64,000 nt of DNA, taken from contig LNDT01000008.1 in the NCBI GenBank assembly GCA_001464715.1, positions 62,001 through 126,000 on the forward strand, given 5' to 3'. Numbering within the stretch: position 1 is the stretch's first letter; every line of letters begins with the position of its first letter. This document shows positions 34,319-43,330 of this stretch, piece by piece. The notes under the pieces were generated by a model. It did not search any database. It worked only from the letters and a program-made list of their open reading frames with translations, and was not told where the DNA came from. This DNA is from Bdellovibrionales bacterium Ga0074137. GTDB taxonomy: Bacteria; Bdellovibrionota; Bdellovibrionia; Bdellovibrionales; JAMPXM01. The translations under genes were made by a program, and so were the position numbers.

Positions 34319-35629
34319 GTGGAAACAGCGTCTGACATTTTAGTTAAAAAATACGGGGGCACTTCGGTCGGCTCCATCGAACGGATTGAATCGTTGGCCG
34401 ACCGCCTCGCCAAAGAGATCCGTGCCGGCCAAAAACCCATCATCGTCGTCAGTGCGATGTCTGGTGAAACCAACCGACTGATCGCAATGGCTGAAAAGAT
34501 CGATCCCGACCACCGAGGCGCCGCTTACGACATGCTGATCGCAAGTGGAGAGCAAGTTTCGATTGCTCTTTTGGCCATCGCTCTTCAAAAACGCGGCATC
34601 AAAGCACAGCCACTTCTTGCGTACCAGCTGGGCATTCGGACCGATGCGACGGCTTCAAAAGCTCGAATTCATTCGATCGATGTTGAACCGCTTCTCCACC
34701 TTGTCGCTCAAGATATCGTTCCCGTGGTGGCTGGCTTTCAAGGCGTGGACGATGAAAAAAACATCACAACCCTTGGGCGCGGCGGGAGCGATACAACTGC
34801 CGTGGCATTGGCAGCAGCACTGGCGGCTCATGCCGGAAGCTCGTCGCAAACTTGCGAAATCTACACCGATGTACCCGCTGTTTTCACGGCGGATCCTCGA
34901 CTGGTTTCGCGCGCGCGTGAGATCCCTTCACTTTCCTGCGAAGAAATGATGGAGATGGCTGCACTGGGCTCGAAAGTGCTGCACATCCGCTGTGTGGAAA
35001 TTGCTGCTAAGTACAGAGTTAAAATCCATTTGCGGTCGACCTTTGAAGAGCGCGAAGGAACGTGGATTCTTCCGGAAGAACTTGGGGAAATGAAACCGAT
35101 GAACGGGAAAAATGTGAATAGTAAGTTTGAACCGAAGGTGAATATAAAAATCGAGCAGCCGGTCGTATCCGCGGTGACTCACGATGCAAACACCGCCGTC
35201 TTTAATTTGTTCCCGGTGCCTCGAGGCTCAACGTTTCTTGCCGAACTTTTCGATAACCTGGCGAAACGCGGTGTTGTCGTCGATATCATCACTCAAAGCG
35301 AGTCGGCCGACGGCCAAAGGCTTTCTTTTTCGGTCACAAAAGAAGATATTCCGTTATCGCGTCTGGCGCTCAAAGAGTTCATGGCGGATCCCGCCCACGT
35401 GACGCTGATTGAAAACATGGCTAAAATATCAGTGGTTGGTGTGGGCATGAGAAATCACCCCGGTGTGGCCGCTCGGTTTTTTGCGGTTCTTGCACGAAAG
35501 AATGTTCCGATTCAGATCGTAACGACTTCTGAAATTAAGATCAGTGCTGTGATCGATCAATCGCGAATCAAAGAAGCCGCCGAAGCGCTTCACTCTGAAT
35601 TTGGCCTCGACGCCAACGACGCGTCATGA
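34319..35629 (+). CDS. lysC: Aspartate kinase
   Basis: 436 aa, single-function aspartokinase. ILVKKYGGTSVGSIERI is the N-terminal kinase signature, VSAMSGETNRL follows, TLGRGGSDTTAVALAAAL is the substrate-binding motif and CEIYTDVPAVFTADPR the next block. The C-terminal ~150 residues hold two ACT domains (VSAVTHDANTAVFNLFPVPRG and ISVVGVGMRNHPGVAARFF) expected to bind lysine and/or threonine for feedback. It phosphorylates aspartate, the first step of the lysine/threonine/methionine pathway. The start is GTG with a poor ribosome binding site. It overlaps lysA by ATGA. Confidence 0.95.
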   Translation: METASDILVKKYGGTSVGSIERIESLADRLAKEIRAGQKPIIVVSAMSGETNRLIAMAEKIDPDHRGAAYDMLIASGEQVSIALLAIALQKRGIKAQPLLAYQLGIRTDATASKARIHSIDVEPLLHLVAQDIVPVVAGFQGVDDEKNITTLGRGGSDTTAVALAAALAAHAGSSSQTCEIYTDVPAVFTADPRLVSRAREIPSLSCEEMMEMAALGSKVLHIRCVEIAAKYRVKIHLRSTFEEREGTWILPEELGEMKPMNGKNVNSKFEPKVNIKIEQPVVSAVTHDANTAVFNLFPVPRGSTFLAELFDNLAKRGVVVDIITQSESADGQRLSFSVTKEDIPLSRLALKEFMADPAHVTLIENMAKISVVGVGMRNHPGVAARFFAVLARKNVPIQIVTTSEIKISAVIDQSRIKEAAEALHSEFGLDANDAS

Positions 35630-36981
35630 AATCTAAGCTTTCAGTCCCGTCCGCCTTCACCGTTCGAAACGGGCATATTGCACCGGGAAATCCCGTGGCG
35701 CCCAAGTCGGCGCCGTCCTCGCCATCCGCGGTCGCGGAACTGACGAAGGATTTTGAAACACCTTTTTATTTTTACAATCTCGACCATGTTCGCGCGCGAG
35801 CCGAGTTTCTAAAAACGGCACTTTGTGAATCCCAGAAGCTTCCCGTCGCGATTCACTATGCCGCAAAAGCCAATGCCAATCCGGCAATTTTGAAACTGTT
35901 AAAATCCCTTGGCCTTTGTGTCGACGTCGTCTCGTCGGGCGAAATCGACTGCGCGCTAAGGAATGGTTTTGACGCCGACGATATTCTTTTTTCAGGTGTC
36001 GCAAAAACACGCCGCGAGCTTGTACATGCTCTGAAAATCTCGGTGAAGCAGATCAATATTGAAAGCCTCGGCGAACTTGAGCGGCTTGAACAAATTCTGA
36101 TCGCGTCACCGGCGCTTTTACCGGCGGGACAAAAAATCTCGGTCGGACTTCGTCTAAATCCGAACGTCTCCCCAGAAACTCACCCCTACATAACAACGGG
36201 GCTTAAAGAAAATAAATTTGGCCTCGAAGAAGATGCCGTCATTGAAGCCGTTCGGCGTATAACAAAAACTCAAGCACCGATTCAGTTTCGTGGACTGAGC
36301 CTCCACATCGGATCGCAACTTCTTGAACTTACGGCACTCAACGACGCTATCGGTATCGGCCTTGCTGTTCAAAATAAAGTCCGCGATTTTTTTCCAGCGT
36401 CCGAGAAAAGTGCTGTCGATCGATTCGATATCGGCGGAGGCCTTGGGATCAATTATGACTCTATCGATGAAACAGTCGAGTGCGACGTGGTCCAAAGCTA
36501 CGCCGAGCTTTTAAAGAAGCATGTGGGCAGCGAACTGGACTCGGGTCGTCTTCGCGAATTGATGGTGGAGCCAGGGCGCTGGCTTGTTGCACGGTCCGGC
36601 CTCTTGGTCACAGAAGTTCAGTACACAAAAACGACTCAGCATAAATCCTTCGTGATCGTCGACGGAGGGATGAATCTTCTCATTCGACCGGCGCTCTATG
36701 AGGCTCATCACCGCATCGCCCCCCTCACTTCAGACACCAAGCCCGGTGAAAGCTCCACAAATGAGCCAGCCAAAAACGTCGATGTTGTTGGGCCAATTTG
36801 TGAATCTGCCGATTTTCTTGGTCGCGGTGTTATCCTCCCCAACACTGCGCCCGGAGACCGGCTTGCGATCTTCGACACGGGGGCCTACGGACGAACAATG
36901 GCCAGCAACTACAATCAGCGTGGCTGGCCCGCAGAGTATGTTTACACCGAAGGCCGCGTAAGTCGCATCGACTCTGTCTAA
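35626..36981 (+). CDS. lysA: Diaminopimelate decarboxylase
   Basis: 451 aa. A ~40-residue Pro/Ser/Ala-rich leader precedes the TIM barrel. AIHYAAKANANPAILK carries the PLP lysine (Lys81), SSGEIDCAL, LHIGSQL and the FDIGGGLGINY phosphate-binding Gly run follow, and VEPGRWLVARSG, PICESADFLG and YGRTMASNYNQR supply substrate and PLP contacts; the CESxD Cys comes from the dimer partner. It removes CO2 from meso-diaminopimelate to make lysine. The operon with lysC, with a 4-bp overlap, pairs the first and last steps of the pathway. Confidence 0.95.
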   Translation: MKSKLSVPSAFTVRNGHIAPGNPVAPKSAPSSPSAVAELTKDFETPFYFYNLDHVRARAEFLKTALCESQKLPVAIHYAAKANANPAILKLLKSLGLCVDVVSSGEIDCALRNGFDADDILFSGVAKTRRELVHALKISVKQINIESLGELERLEQILIASPALLPAGQKISVGLRLNPNVSPETHPYITTGLKENKFGLEEDAVIEAVRRITKTQAPIQFRGLSLHIGSQLLELTALNDAIGIGLAVQNKVRDFFPASEKSAVDRFDIGGGLGINYDSIDETVECDVVQSYAELLKKHVGSELDSGRLRELMVEPGRWLVARSGLLVTEVQYTKTTQHKSFVIVDGGMNLLIRPALYEAHHRIAPLTSDTKPGESSTNEPAKNVDVVGPICESADFLGRGVILPNTAPGDRLAIFDTGAYGRTMASNYNQRGWPAEYVYTEGRVSRIDSV

Positions 36982-36990
36982 AGTACGTGA

Positions 36991-37009
36991 CTCGGCGTTT
37001 TTCGCCGAG
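36991..37009 (+). terminator. Hairpin after lysA
   Basis: CTCGGCG-TTTTT-CGCCGAG, a perfect 7-bp stem 10 nt after the lysA stop and 16 nt before the next ATG. It lacks a trailing T-run, so it may attenuate rather than stop transcription into the next gene. Confidence 0.5.
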
Positions 37010-37024
37010 GTACACCGAAAAACT

Positions 37025-37573
37025 ATGTCGATGTCACCTCCTCCAAAAGACCTCTTTGCTGTGCCCCTTCTTCAGCGCCTTTCCGCCGTCGCGGGAATTT
37101 ATTCCGGCGAAGGCGTCAATCATGCGGGCGAGAAATTTGACGCGAAGTTTGAAATTCGATCCGAAGTCGACGGCGCGTTGATCGCCATCTCTTTTCTTGC
37201 GACAGAAAAAGAGGGCGAGGGCGCTTTTCACGAAGAGCGAACTTGGATCACTGAAGATCTCTTAACCGGAAGCGTCGGTCTTTGGACCGTTTCAAGCAAT
37301 ACTCCCGGAGTTTTGCAGTTGAAACTCATTGAGGATTCAAACGACGGATCATATTTGACCCGCGCCGTTTTTCGACTTGGAGATCCCGCCGATCTCACCC
37401 GCTTTCGCGAAGAAATAAGCTTGAGCGTTCGCCACGACGGCGCTCTTGAGTACGTATATTCTTGGGGCGTTCCTCACGAGAAATTTTCAGTGAAGTCGAA
37501 AGCACTTTTGACGGCCGAACACTCGCGACAGATGACAGACGACACAGAGCGCAAGCACCCGCATCTTGCCTGA
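37025..37573 (+). CDS. Hypothetical beta-rich cytoplasmic protein
   Basis: 182 aa, no signal peptide or membrane segment. After a short Pro-rich start, VAGIYSGEGVNHAGEKFDAKFEIR and alternating beta-strand segments (LIAISFLATEK, VGLWTVSSNTPGVLQLKLI, ISLSVRHDGALEYVYSWG) suggest a small lipocalin- or FABP-like barrel. The opening 'G-x-Y-x-GEG' style recalls nitrobindin/DUF1579-type barrels, but I cannot assign it. It lies between lysA and the acyl-CoA synthetase gene on the same strand; the link is unclear. Confidence 0.65.
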   Translation: MSMSPPPKDLFAVPLLQRLSAVAGIYSGEGVNHAGEKFDAKFEIRSEVDGALIAISFLATEKEGEGAFHEERTWITEDLLTGSVGLWTVSSNTPGVLQLKLIEDSNDGSYLTRAVFRLGDPADLTRFREEISLSVRHDGALEYVYSWGVPHEKFSVKSKALLTAEHSRQMTDDTERKHPHLA

Positions 37574-37624
37574 CACTTGCAAAGTCATGCTAGTCTAACC
37601 ACTCTAAATGACAGAGGAGGATTG

Positions 37625-39322
37625 ATGGCTAAAGACGCTAATGGCAGTGATCGCGCATTCTGGACCGCACGGTATCCCAAAGGAGTCCCTGCGACCGTCG
37701 AAGCGACAGTGAACCAATATCGCTCCACATTGGACGTCTTCGAAGAGACCGTCGGACGATTTCCGACAAAGCCCGCATTCACCTGCATGGGAAAGACCCT
37801 CACTTTTAGCGAGCTCAATCGCAAAGCTGAAAGCTTTGCGGCTTTCCTGCAAGGTGAACTGAAACTAAAAAAAGGCGACCGCATTGCGATCCAGATGCCC
37901 AACGTTCTTCAGTATCCGATCGTTTTGTTCGGAGCCATCAAAGCCGGCCTCGTCATCGTCAACACCAACCCGCTTTACACTGATCGAGAGATGAAGCACC
38001 AGTTCAACGACGCGGGCTGCACGGCGATCGTGATACTTTCAAACTTTGCCAACAACCTTCAAAAAATTCTTCACGAAACGAAAATTCAACACGTTATCGT
38101 GACCGAGCTTGGCGATCTTTTGGGATTTCCAAAAAGCCTTGTGGTTAATGCCGTCGTCAAACACGTCAAAAAAATGGTTCCGGAATTTTCGCTACCCGAT
38201 GCGATTCCTCTCAATCAGGCTCTCGAGCGCGGCGCAAGACTCACCTGCACCCGCGTTCCGATGGAGCTCGACGAAGTCGCGTTTCTTCAATACACGGGCG
38301 GAACGACGGGCGTTGCAAAAGGCGCGATGCTCACGCACCGAAACGTCGTCTCGAACATGGAGCAAATCCGAAGCTGGATGCTTCCGCGCCTTAAAGAGGG
38401 CGAAGAGGTTGTGGTCTGTGCGCTCCCACTTTACCATATTTTTGCTTTCACAGTGAACGCGCTCGCTATTGCAAAATACGGCGGTCACAATATTCTTATC
38501 ACCAACCCGCGCGACATTCCGGCTTTCGTGAAAGAACTTAAAAAATATCCGGTCACTGTCTATACCGGAGTCAACACTCTCTATAACGCCCTAATGAACA
38601 ATGCCGAATTTCAAAAACTTGATTTTTCGACCGTTAAAGTCGCCGTCGCCGGTGCGATGGCCCTTCAAAAAGCAGTGGCGGTTCGCTGGAAAGAGATGAC
38701 CGGATCCGTGATCGTTGAAGGCTATGGACTCACCGAAACTTCGCCTGTCGCCAGCTGCAATCCCATCGACGGAACAGATCGCGCGGGAACAATTGGACTT
38801 CCGCTTCCCTCAACGCTCATGAAGATGATCGACGACAATGGAAAAGATGTCGCCATCGGTGAAAGCGGCGAGATCTGCATCAAGGGACCTCAAGTCATGA
38901 AGGGCTATTGGAATCGGCCCGACGAAACCGCGAACGTCATGACAGCCGATGGATGGTTTAAATCTGGCGATATCGGCATTATGGATGCTGACGGCTTTAG
39001 CCGCATCGTCGATCGAAAAAAAGATATGATTCTTGTTTCTGGTTTCAACGTCTACCCGAACGAAGTTGAAGACGTGATGGCGTCGCACCCCGGAGTTCTT
39101 GAAGTCGCAGCTGTCGGTGTTAGCGACACTCATTCGGGCGAAGTCGTTAAGATCTTCGTCGTCAAAAAAGACCAAACTGTCACGGCTGAGATTTTGATCG
39201 AACACGCCCGCAAAGGTTTGGCCGGTTACAAAGTTCCAAAGTCCGTCGAATTCCGAAACGAACTCCCAAAAACCAACGTCGGCAAAATCTTGCGTCGAGC
39301 TTTACGCGAGCCAAAGAGCTGA
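37625..39322 (+). CDS. fadD: Long-chain fatty-acid--CoA ligase
   Basis: 565 aa. The start at ATG 37625 is supported by GAGGAGG 7 nt upstream; the frame extends to 37577 without support. AMP-binding motifs: QYTGGTTGVAKGAML (P-loop), GYGLTETSPVASC, and WFKSGDIGIMDADGFSRIVDRKKDMIL with the adenylate-contacting Asp and Arg; the C-terminal catalytic Lys is in LPKTNVGKILRR. It activates fatty acids to acyl-CoA via acyl-AMP. Size and motifs fit FadD-type ligases rather than acetyl-CoA synthetase. It is followed by a good terminator. Confidence 0.93.
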   Translation: MAKDANGSDRAFWTARYPKGVPATVEATVNQYRSTLDVFEETVGRFPTKPAFTCMGKTLTFSELNRKAESFAAFLQGELKLKKGDRIAIQMPNVLQYPIVLFGAIKAGLVIVNTNPLYTDREMKHQFNDAGCTAIVILSNFANNLQKILHETKIQHVIVTELGDLLGFPKSLVVNAVVKHVKKMVPEFSLPDAIPLNQALERGARLTCTRVPMELDEVAFLQYTGGTTGVAKGAMLTHRNVVSNMEQIRSWMLPRLKEGEEVVVCALPLYHIFAFTVNALAIAKYGGHNILITNPRDIPAFVKELKKYPVTVYTGVNTLYNALMNNAEFQKLDFSTVKVAVAGAMALQKAVAVRWKEMTGSVIVEGYGLTETSPVASCNPIDGTDRAGTIGLPLPSTLMKMIDDNGKDVAIGESGEICIKGPQVMKGYWNRPDETANVMTADGWFKSGDIGIMDADGFSRIVDRKKDMILVSGFNVYPNEVEDVMASHPGVLEVAAVGVSDTHSGEVVKIFVVKKDQTVTAEILIEHARKGLAGYKVPKSVEFRNELPKTNVGKILRRALREPKS

Positions 39323-39332
39323 GCGTTGTAAC

Positions 39333-39350
39333 GCGGGCCTCCGGGCCCGC
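39333..39350 (+). terminator. Intrinsic terminator after fadD
   Basis: GCGGGCC-TCCG-GGCCCGC, a perfect 7-bp GC stem with a 4-nt loop, followed by CTTTGGTCTT. It starts 11 nt after the stop codon. The T-tract is broken, but the stem is strong. Confidence 0.7.
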
Positions 39351-39475
39351 CTTTGGTCTTGCCTCTCTCCCTGCTGAATTCTTAGCCTTAGACCTATACC
39401 CTTCGCGCTCAAGCAGAGCCCGAGGAGTTCGGAACCTTCGGGTTCGAGGTGTTTTCAAAACCAGGGAGAGGTTTC

Positions 39476-40423
39476 ATGACAATGACTGGCCGGTTCGCTT
39501 GCTCGCTTTTGACTCTGGTAACGACGTTAGCAGGCGCTATAGCAGGAACGTTGTCGGATACTTTTGCCCACGCAGGCCCCATTCACCCCTACGCCATCTA
39601 TGGTTCCGACGACCGTCTGGAAATTTATGCTGACAAAGACCCGGCCCGCAAAATCTTGGCAGAGTCGGTCGTAGCGATCATCGATCGAAAGGACCTTCAG
39701 CTCTCCAGCGGCAATCTTGTGACCATCGCAGGGAAGCTTTACGGCGAAGTAAACGATCTTTGCCCCTCGGAAAGATTCGTTGAGCAAACCGAAACGGCTT
39801 ATTGCTCCGGTTTTTTGGTGGCTGACAATATCGTCGCAACCGCAGGGCATTGTGTGACCGACAAAACATTCTGCAAGGACGCGCGCTTTGTTTTCGATTA
39901 CATGCTCGATGATCACAGCCGCAATCCCAACACGGTCACGACCGACGATGTCTATGGCTGTCGCAAAGTTTTGCACGACGAAGTCACCTCGGGCGGAAGC
40001 GATTATGCACTCGTCGAGCTTGATCGACCCGTGGTCGGGCGTCAGCCACTGAGTTTCGCCACCAAACCGACCGGCGAAGGCGACTCAGTTTTTATTATCG
40101 GGCATCCCTCGGGACTCCCAGCGAAAGTTGCGGCCGGCGCGAACGTGCTTGAGGACTCGAGAGATTACTTCGTCACCAATCTCGACGCGTTCACGGGAAA
40201 TTCAGGCGCGGCCGTCTTCAATCAAAATTACGAAGTCGTGGGGGTTCTTGTTCGCGGAGAAGTGGACTTCGTCGAAAAAGGCGGCTGCAACGTCGTCAAC
40301 CGGTGTCCACTTGCGGGCTTGTGTATCGGCGAAGACGTTTCTAAAGCCGAGCCGATCGCTAAAAAACTCGCGAAACTGCAATCAAGTTCAAAAGTTTCGT
40401 CTAATTCGAGACCGGTTCGGTAA
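39476..40423 (+). CDS. Secreted trypsin/V8-like serine endopeptidase
   Basis: 315 aa from ATG 39476, which has GGGAGAGG upstream. A signal peptide (residues 1-33, ending FAHAGP) is followed by the protease domain: FLVADNIVATAGHCV (His125), GGSDYALVELDRPV (Asp176) and DAFTGNSGAAVFNQ (Ser243) form the catalytic triad, and the order and spacing fit the chymotrypsin/V8 fold. Several Cys pairs (LCPSE/YCSGF, GHC/FCKDA, GCNVVNRC) suggest disulfides. It should act outside the cytoplasm; glutamyl-endopeptidase-like specificity is a guess. It is flanked by terminators, so probably monocistronic. Confidence 0.9.
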   Translation: MTMTGRFACSLLTLVTTLAGAIAGTLSDTFAHAGPIHPYAIYGSDDRLEIYADKDPARKILAESVVAIIDRKDLQLSSGNLVTIAGKLYGEVNDLCPSERFVEQTETAYCSGFLVADNIVATAGHCVTDKTFCKDARFVFDYMLDDHSRNPNTVTTDDVYGCRKVLHDEVTSGGSDYALVELDRPVVGRQPLSFATKPTGEGDSVFIIGHPSGLPAKVAAGANVLEDSRDYFVTNLDAFTGNSGAAVFNQNYEVVGVLVRGEVDFVEKGGCNVVNRCPLAGLCIGEDVSKAEPIAKKLAKLQSSSKVSSNSRPVR

Positions 40424-40593
40424 GCGTTTCAAGAATACCAGGCAGCACGGCCGTCCATTTATAATAATTTTTAACTGTGAGAGTTGCGTAAAACGTAGCT
40501 CGCGGTCATTGCGATATTTTCTGTCGTTTGGACCTCTATCGCTAAATTGCCTAGTGTGCTACCTTACCGGCCAACGACCCCAAGGAGGAAATC
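40424..40593 (+). promoter_or_regulatory. Leader region of the RRM-protein gene
   Basis: 170 bp between the protease and the RRM gene, ending in AGGAGGA directly before a GTG start. Long leaders are common for cold-responsive RNA-binding proteins, but I did not find a cold box or clear promoter hexamers. Confidence 0.3.
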
Positions 40594-40911
40594 GTGGGCA
40601 AGAAGCTTTATGTAGGTAATTTATCTTATTCAACAACAGACGAAAGCCTTAACGGCGCTTTCGCCGCGTTCGGAACCGTTGCAAGTGCTCGGGTGATCAT
40701 GGATCGAGAAACCGGTCGCAGCAAAGGGTTCGGTTTCGTCGAGATGAGCTCGGACGACGAAGCACAAAAAGCCGTTGTGGAAATGGACGGAAGAGATCTC
40801 GACGGACGCAACCTAAAAGTCGCCGAAGCAAAACCAATGGACAGCGGCGCGCGCGGCGGCGGAGGCCCACGGGGTCCTCGCGGTGGTGGTGCGGCTCGAG
40901 GTGGTTGGTAA
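40594..40911 (+). CDS. RRM RNA-binding protein with Gly/Arg-rich tail
   Basis: 105 aa. One RNA recognition motif: RNP2 is KLYVGNL (residues 4-10) and RNP1 is SKGFGFVEM (residues 43-51), with the usual beta-alpha-beta spacing. The last 25 residues are a Gly/Arg/Pro-rich tail (GGGGPRGPRGGG). This is the layout of bacterial and cyanobacterial Rbp proteins, which bind RNA and often rise in the cold. The start is GTG with a strong AGGAGGA site 7 nt upstream, and a 14-bp perfect hairpin follows the stop, so it is a single-gene unit likely to be well expressed. Confidence 0.92.
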   Translation: MGKKLYVGNLSYSTTDESLNGAFAAFGTVASARVIMDRETGRSKGFGFVEMSSDDEAQKAVVEMDGRDLDGRNLKVAEAKPMDSGARGGGGPRGPRGGGAARGGW

Positions 40912-40914
40912 CGG

Positions 40915-40945
40915 CACAGCCTGCCCGCATTGCGGGCAGGCTGTG
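40915..40945 (+). terminator. 14-bp perfect hairpin after the RRM gene
   Basis: CACAGCCTGCCCGC pairs without mismatch with GCGGGCAGGCTGTG across a 3-nt ATT loop, starting 3 nt beyond the TAA. There is no T-run, but the stem is one of the strongest in the window and should block transcription or protect the 3' end. Confidence 0.7.
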
Positions 40946-41042
40946 GATCTTGGCCCGGTAAACGTCATGTCTTTTTATGTCTTGATTGGCATTTTCCAGA
41001 GCGACGTTGTCGTTCGAAGAAAAACAAAGTTATAACGGGCCG

Positions 41043-42110
41043 ATGGACACTATCCCTGTTTTCTTTCCCATGGCCGAATATTGGTGGTTTTACGCGGGCT
41101 TCACCGTTTTCGTCTTAGCAATGCTCGCTCTCGATCTTGGCGTCTTTCACCGATCGGCTCATGCTGTTTCCTTTAAAGAAGCGGCCGCATGGTCAGTGGT
41201 TTGGATCGCTCTTGCTCTCATCTTTAGCTATGCCCTTCACGAGTACGCGCACTACCGATTCCTCAACAGCGAGCGTCTTTCGCAATGGCCCGGGTTCGAC
41301 CCCGCTATGGCAAAAAAATGGGCGGACCAAGTTTCGCTCGAATTTCTTACGGGTTATGTGATTGAAAAATCTCTCTCGATCGACAATCTCTTTATTTTCG
41401 TCTTGGTCTTTCGCTATTTCGCCGTATCCCCTCTCTACCAGCACCGTATTCTCTTCTTCGGAATTTTAGGCGCTCTGGTCTTCCGTGCGATCTTCATTTG
41501 GATCGGCGCAGCCCTCATGCAGTACGAGTGGATCGTCATGATCTTCGGTGGCTTTCTGGTCATCACTGGAATCAAGCTCGCCTTTTCCAATGAGCAAGAG
41601 ATCGATCCTGAAAAGAACATACTCGTCCGAACGTTGCGTAAGTTCATCCCCGTCACAGCGCGCGTCGACGGACCTGAATTTTTCGTAAAACAAGTGCCCC
41701 AAAACAAGCTGTCAGACAAAGCCGCGAAAGCCGTGTGGCATGCGACCCCACTCTTTTTGTGCCTGACGTTTGTTGAAGCGACGGACATTATTTTCGCTGT
41801 CGACTCGGTTCCTGCGATTTTCGCTATCACTAAAGAGCCAATGATCGTCTTCACATCGAATGTTTTTGCGATCATGGGACTTCGAAGTTTGTACTTCCTG
41901 CTGGCTAACATCATGGACAAGTTCCACTTACTGAAATACGGCCTTGCGATCGTGTTGGTTTTCGTGGGCCTCAAAATGACGTGGCTCAATCACCTTTTTG
42001 GCGGCAAATTCCCGATCACATGGTCTTTAGGGATTATCTTCGGAGTCATCTCGGCCTCCATCGCTCTGTCCTTTATGTTCCCGGCAAAATCGGCTGAACC
42101 GAAGGTTTAA
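41043..42110 (+). CDS. TerC/Alx family membrane protein
   Basis: 355 aa from ATG 41043; the frame is open to a TTG at 40986 but that part is not conserved-looking. About nine membrane helices. Family marks: LALDLGVFHR, VIEKSLSIDNLFIFVLVFRYF and FVEATDIIFAVDSVPAIFAIT, with acidic residues inside helices as expected for a metal path. TerC/Alx proteins export Mn2+ and aid metal loading of exported proteins; tellurite resistance is the historic name. In E. coli alx is under an Mn/pH-sensing riboswitch; I see no such element in the 97-bp leader. Confidence 0.92.
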   Translation: MDTIPVFFPMAEYWWFYAGFTVFVLAMLALDLGVFHRSAHAVSFKEAAAWSVVWIALALIFSYALHEYAHYRFLNSERLSQWPGFDPAMAKKWADQVSLEFLTGYVIEKSLSIDNLFIFVLVFRYFAVSPLYQHRILFFGILGALVFRAIFIWIGAALMQYEWIVMIFGGFLVITGIKLAFSNEQEIDPEKNILVRTLRKFIPVTARVDGPEFFVKQVPQNKLSDKAAKAVWHATPLFLCLTFVEATDIIFAVDSVPAIFAITKEPMIVFTSNVFAIMGLRSLYFLLANIMDKFHLLKYGLAIVLVFVGLKMTWLNHLFGGKFPITWSLGIIFGVISASIALSFMFPAKSAEPKV

Positions 42111-42145
42111 AGCCCTATTGCCTGCGGCGACGGTTGTAGTTTCAC

Positions 42146-42166
42146 CGGGACTCGTATAGAGTCCCG
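42146..42166 (+). promoter_or_regulatory. 8-bp palindrome directly ahead of the Fur-family gene
   Basis: CGGGACTC-GTATA-GAGTCCCG, perfect 8-bp arms, ends 4 nt before the ATG at 42171. It could be the tail of a TerC terminator, a translational block on the regulator, or its own operator. It does not match known Fur or Zur boxes. Confidence 0.45.
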
Positions 42167-42170
42167 CGTC

Positions 42171-42611
42171 ATGAACTGCTCACAGCGACTCACAAACGAA
42201 GAAGCTTTTGAAAAGCTACAGGTCGCCCTGAAGTCACAGGGCGCGCGTTTGACCTCGCCACGAAAACTTATTCTTGAAGCTGCGCTGAAGTCTAAAAAGC
42301 CGTTTTCGGCGGAAGCTCTGCTCAGCGTTTTAAAAAGTCAGGCTGATCTTGCTACGATCTACCGAAACCTCGGTTTTTTTAATGAGATCGGTCTGATTTC
42401 ACGGGTCGACATCGGAGGCGAAACCGCCGTCTACGAGGTCTCTTCAAAAAATGAAAACCACCATCACCACTATTTCGTCTGCAAGTCGTGCGGAAAAACC
42501 GAAACGCTCGAGAGCTGCTCGATGACTGCCGTCGAAGCGATCTTAAAGAAGAAAGGGTTTAAAAACCTTTCTCACCGCCTCGAGTTCACTGGGCTTTGCG
42601 CCTCTTGCTAG
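42171..42611 (+). CDS. Fur-family metalloregulator, Zur-like
   Basis: 146 aa. The winged helix contains LTSPRKLILEAALKS and ATIYRNLGFFNEIGLI, the latter the Fur-family recognition helix. The linker is followed by NENHHHHYFVCKSCGK: a His cluster for the regulatory metal and Cys104/Cys107, paired with Cys143/Cys146 (CASC at the C-terminus) for the structural zinc site. Fur family members repress metal uptake genes when loaded. The gene just downstream encodes a lipoprotein and then a ZnuA-like zinc-binding protein, which favours Zur, though PerR or Fur cannot be ruled out. Confidence 0.88.
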   Translation: MNCSQRLTNEEAFEKLQVALKSQGARLTSPRKLILEAALKSKKPFSAEALLSVLKSQADLATIYRNLGFFNEIGLISRVDIGGETAVYEVSSKNENHHHHYFVCKSCGKTETLESCSMTAVEAILKKKGFKNLSHRLEFTGLCASC

Positions 42612-42685
42612 ATGCACCCTGGCATTATTGCGAATTGATCGCATTAGTGTTGATTTATTCAAAGGCCCATGGCATCCAACTTGTT

Positions 42686-43330
42686 ATGAAAACAAAACCA
42701 CGGATGTCCTATTCGCTTTCGCTCGGTCTCTTGATCACTGCCGCTGGTCTGATTGGTTGCGTCGGTGGAAACAACCCTGACGTCGCGAACCCAAAAGCTG
42801 GGAAGCAAAGTGATACGCAAACTGTCTCTGGCATCCAATTCACGCAGCTTAAAAACGGTTGGATTCACTCGAGTCAGGCTTTTTCTGAAATTGAATCAGC
42901 CCATCACTACAAACTGAGTTTCGACATCGCGCCTGGCGGAAGCGTGATCCTTTCTGCCAACGGCCTTCTTTCACCAGGTTCCGATCGGATCGACCGCGGA
43001 ATCGAATTTGAATTCCGCAGATCGCTTGATGCCAACGACCCACGGCTGACCGTGCTTGGCCGCGCAAGTGGCACTGAGGACGACTGGTCGGCTTACTTCG
43101 TTTCTCTCAATGCAACACAGACCGTGAATGTCGCCATCGACATCCACAACAACGAAGGTGATCAGGCGCACTTGGTCGCTTGGGGAGCAGGCGAAGAACC
43201 TATCTTCGAATCCTCGTCGCGCGAAGTTGGCGGGTCTCCGGGCCGCGGCTTTGGAACTTACTGGGGCTTTAAACTTGAACAGGCCGCACTCGTCTCTGTA
43301 GCGATCGAAAGTCCACGCGATGATCACTGA
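42686..43330 (+). CDS. Small lipoprotein in the zinc block
   Basis: 214 aa from ATG 42686. The frame is open to 42596, but MKTKPRMSYSLSLGLLITAAGLIGC is a textbook lipoprotein signal with lipobox LIGC (Cys25). The mature part is beta-rich (HYKLSFDIAPGGSVIL, IEFEFRR, VNVAIDIHNNEGDQAHLVAW), without recognised domains; two His-containing segments (SAHHYK, DQAHLV) could touch metal, but this is speculation. It overlaps the following znuA-like start by 11 nt, so the two are coupled. Confidence 0.65.
   Translation: MKTKPRMSYSLSLGLLITAAGLIGCVGGNNPDVANPKAGKQSDTQTVSGIQFTQLKNGWIHSSQAFSEIESAHHYKLSFDIAPGGSVILSANGLLSPGSDRIDRGIEFEFRRSLDANDPRLTVLGRASGTEDDWSAYFVSLNATQTVNVAIDIHNNEGDQAHLVAWGAGEEPIFESSSREVGGSPGRGFGTYWGFKLEQAALVSVAIESPRDDH

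Noticed and set aside
40946-41042. Mn-sensing yybP-ykoY riboswitch ahead of the TerC gene
   Set aside because: The 97-bp leader lacks the conserved core and paired elements of that riboswitch.
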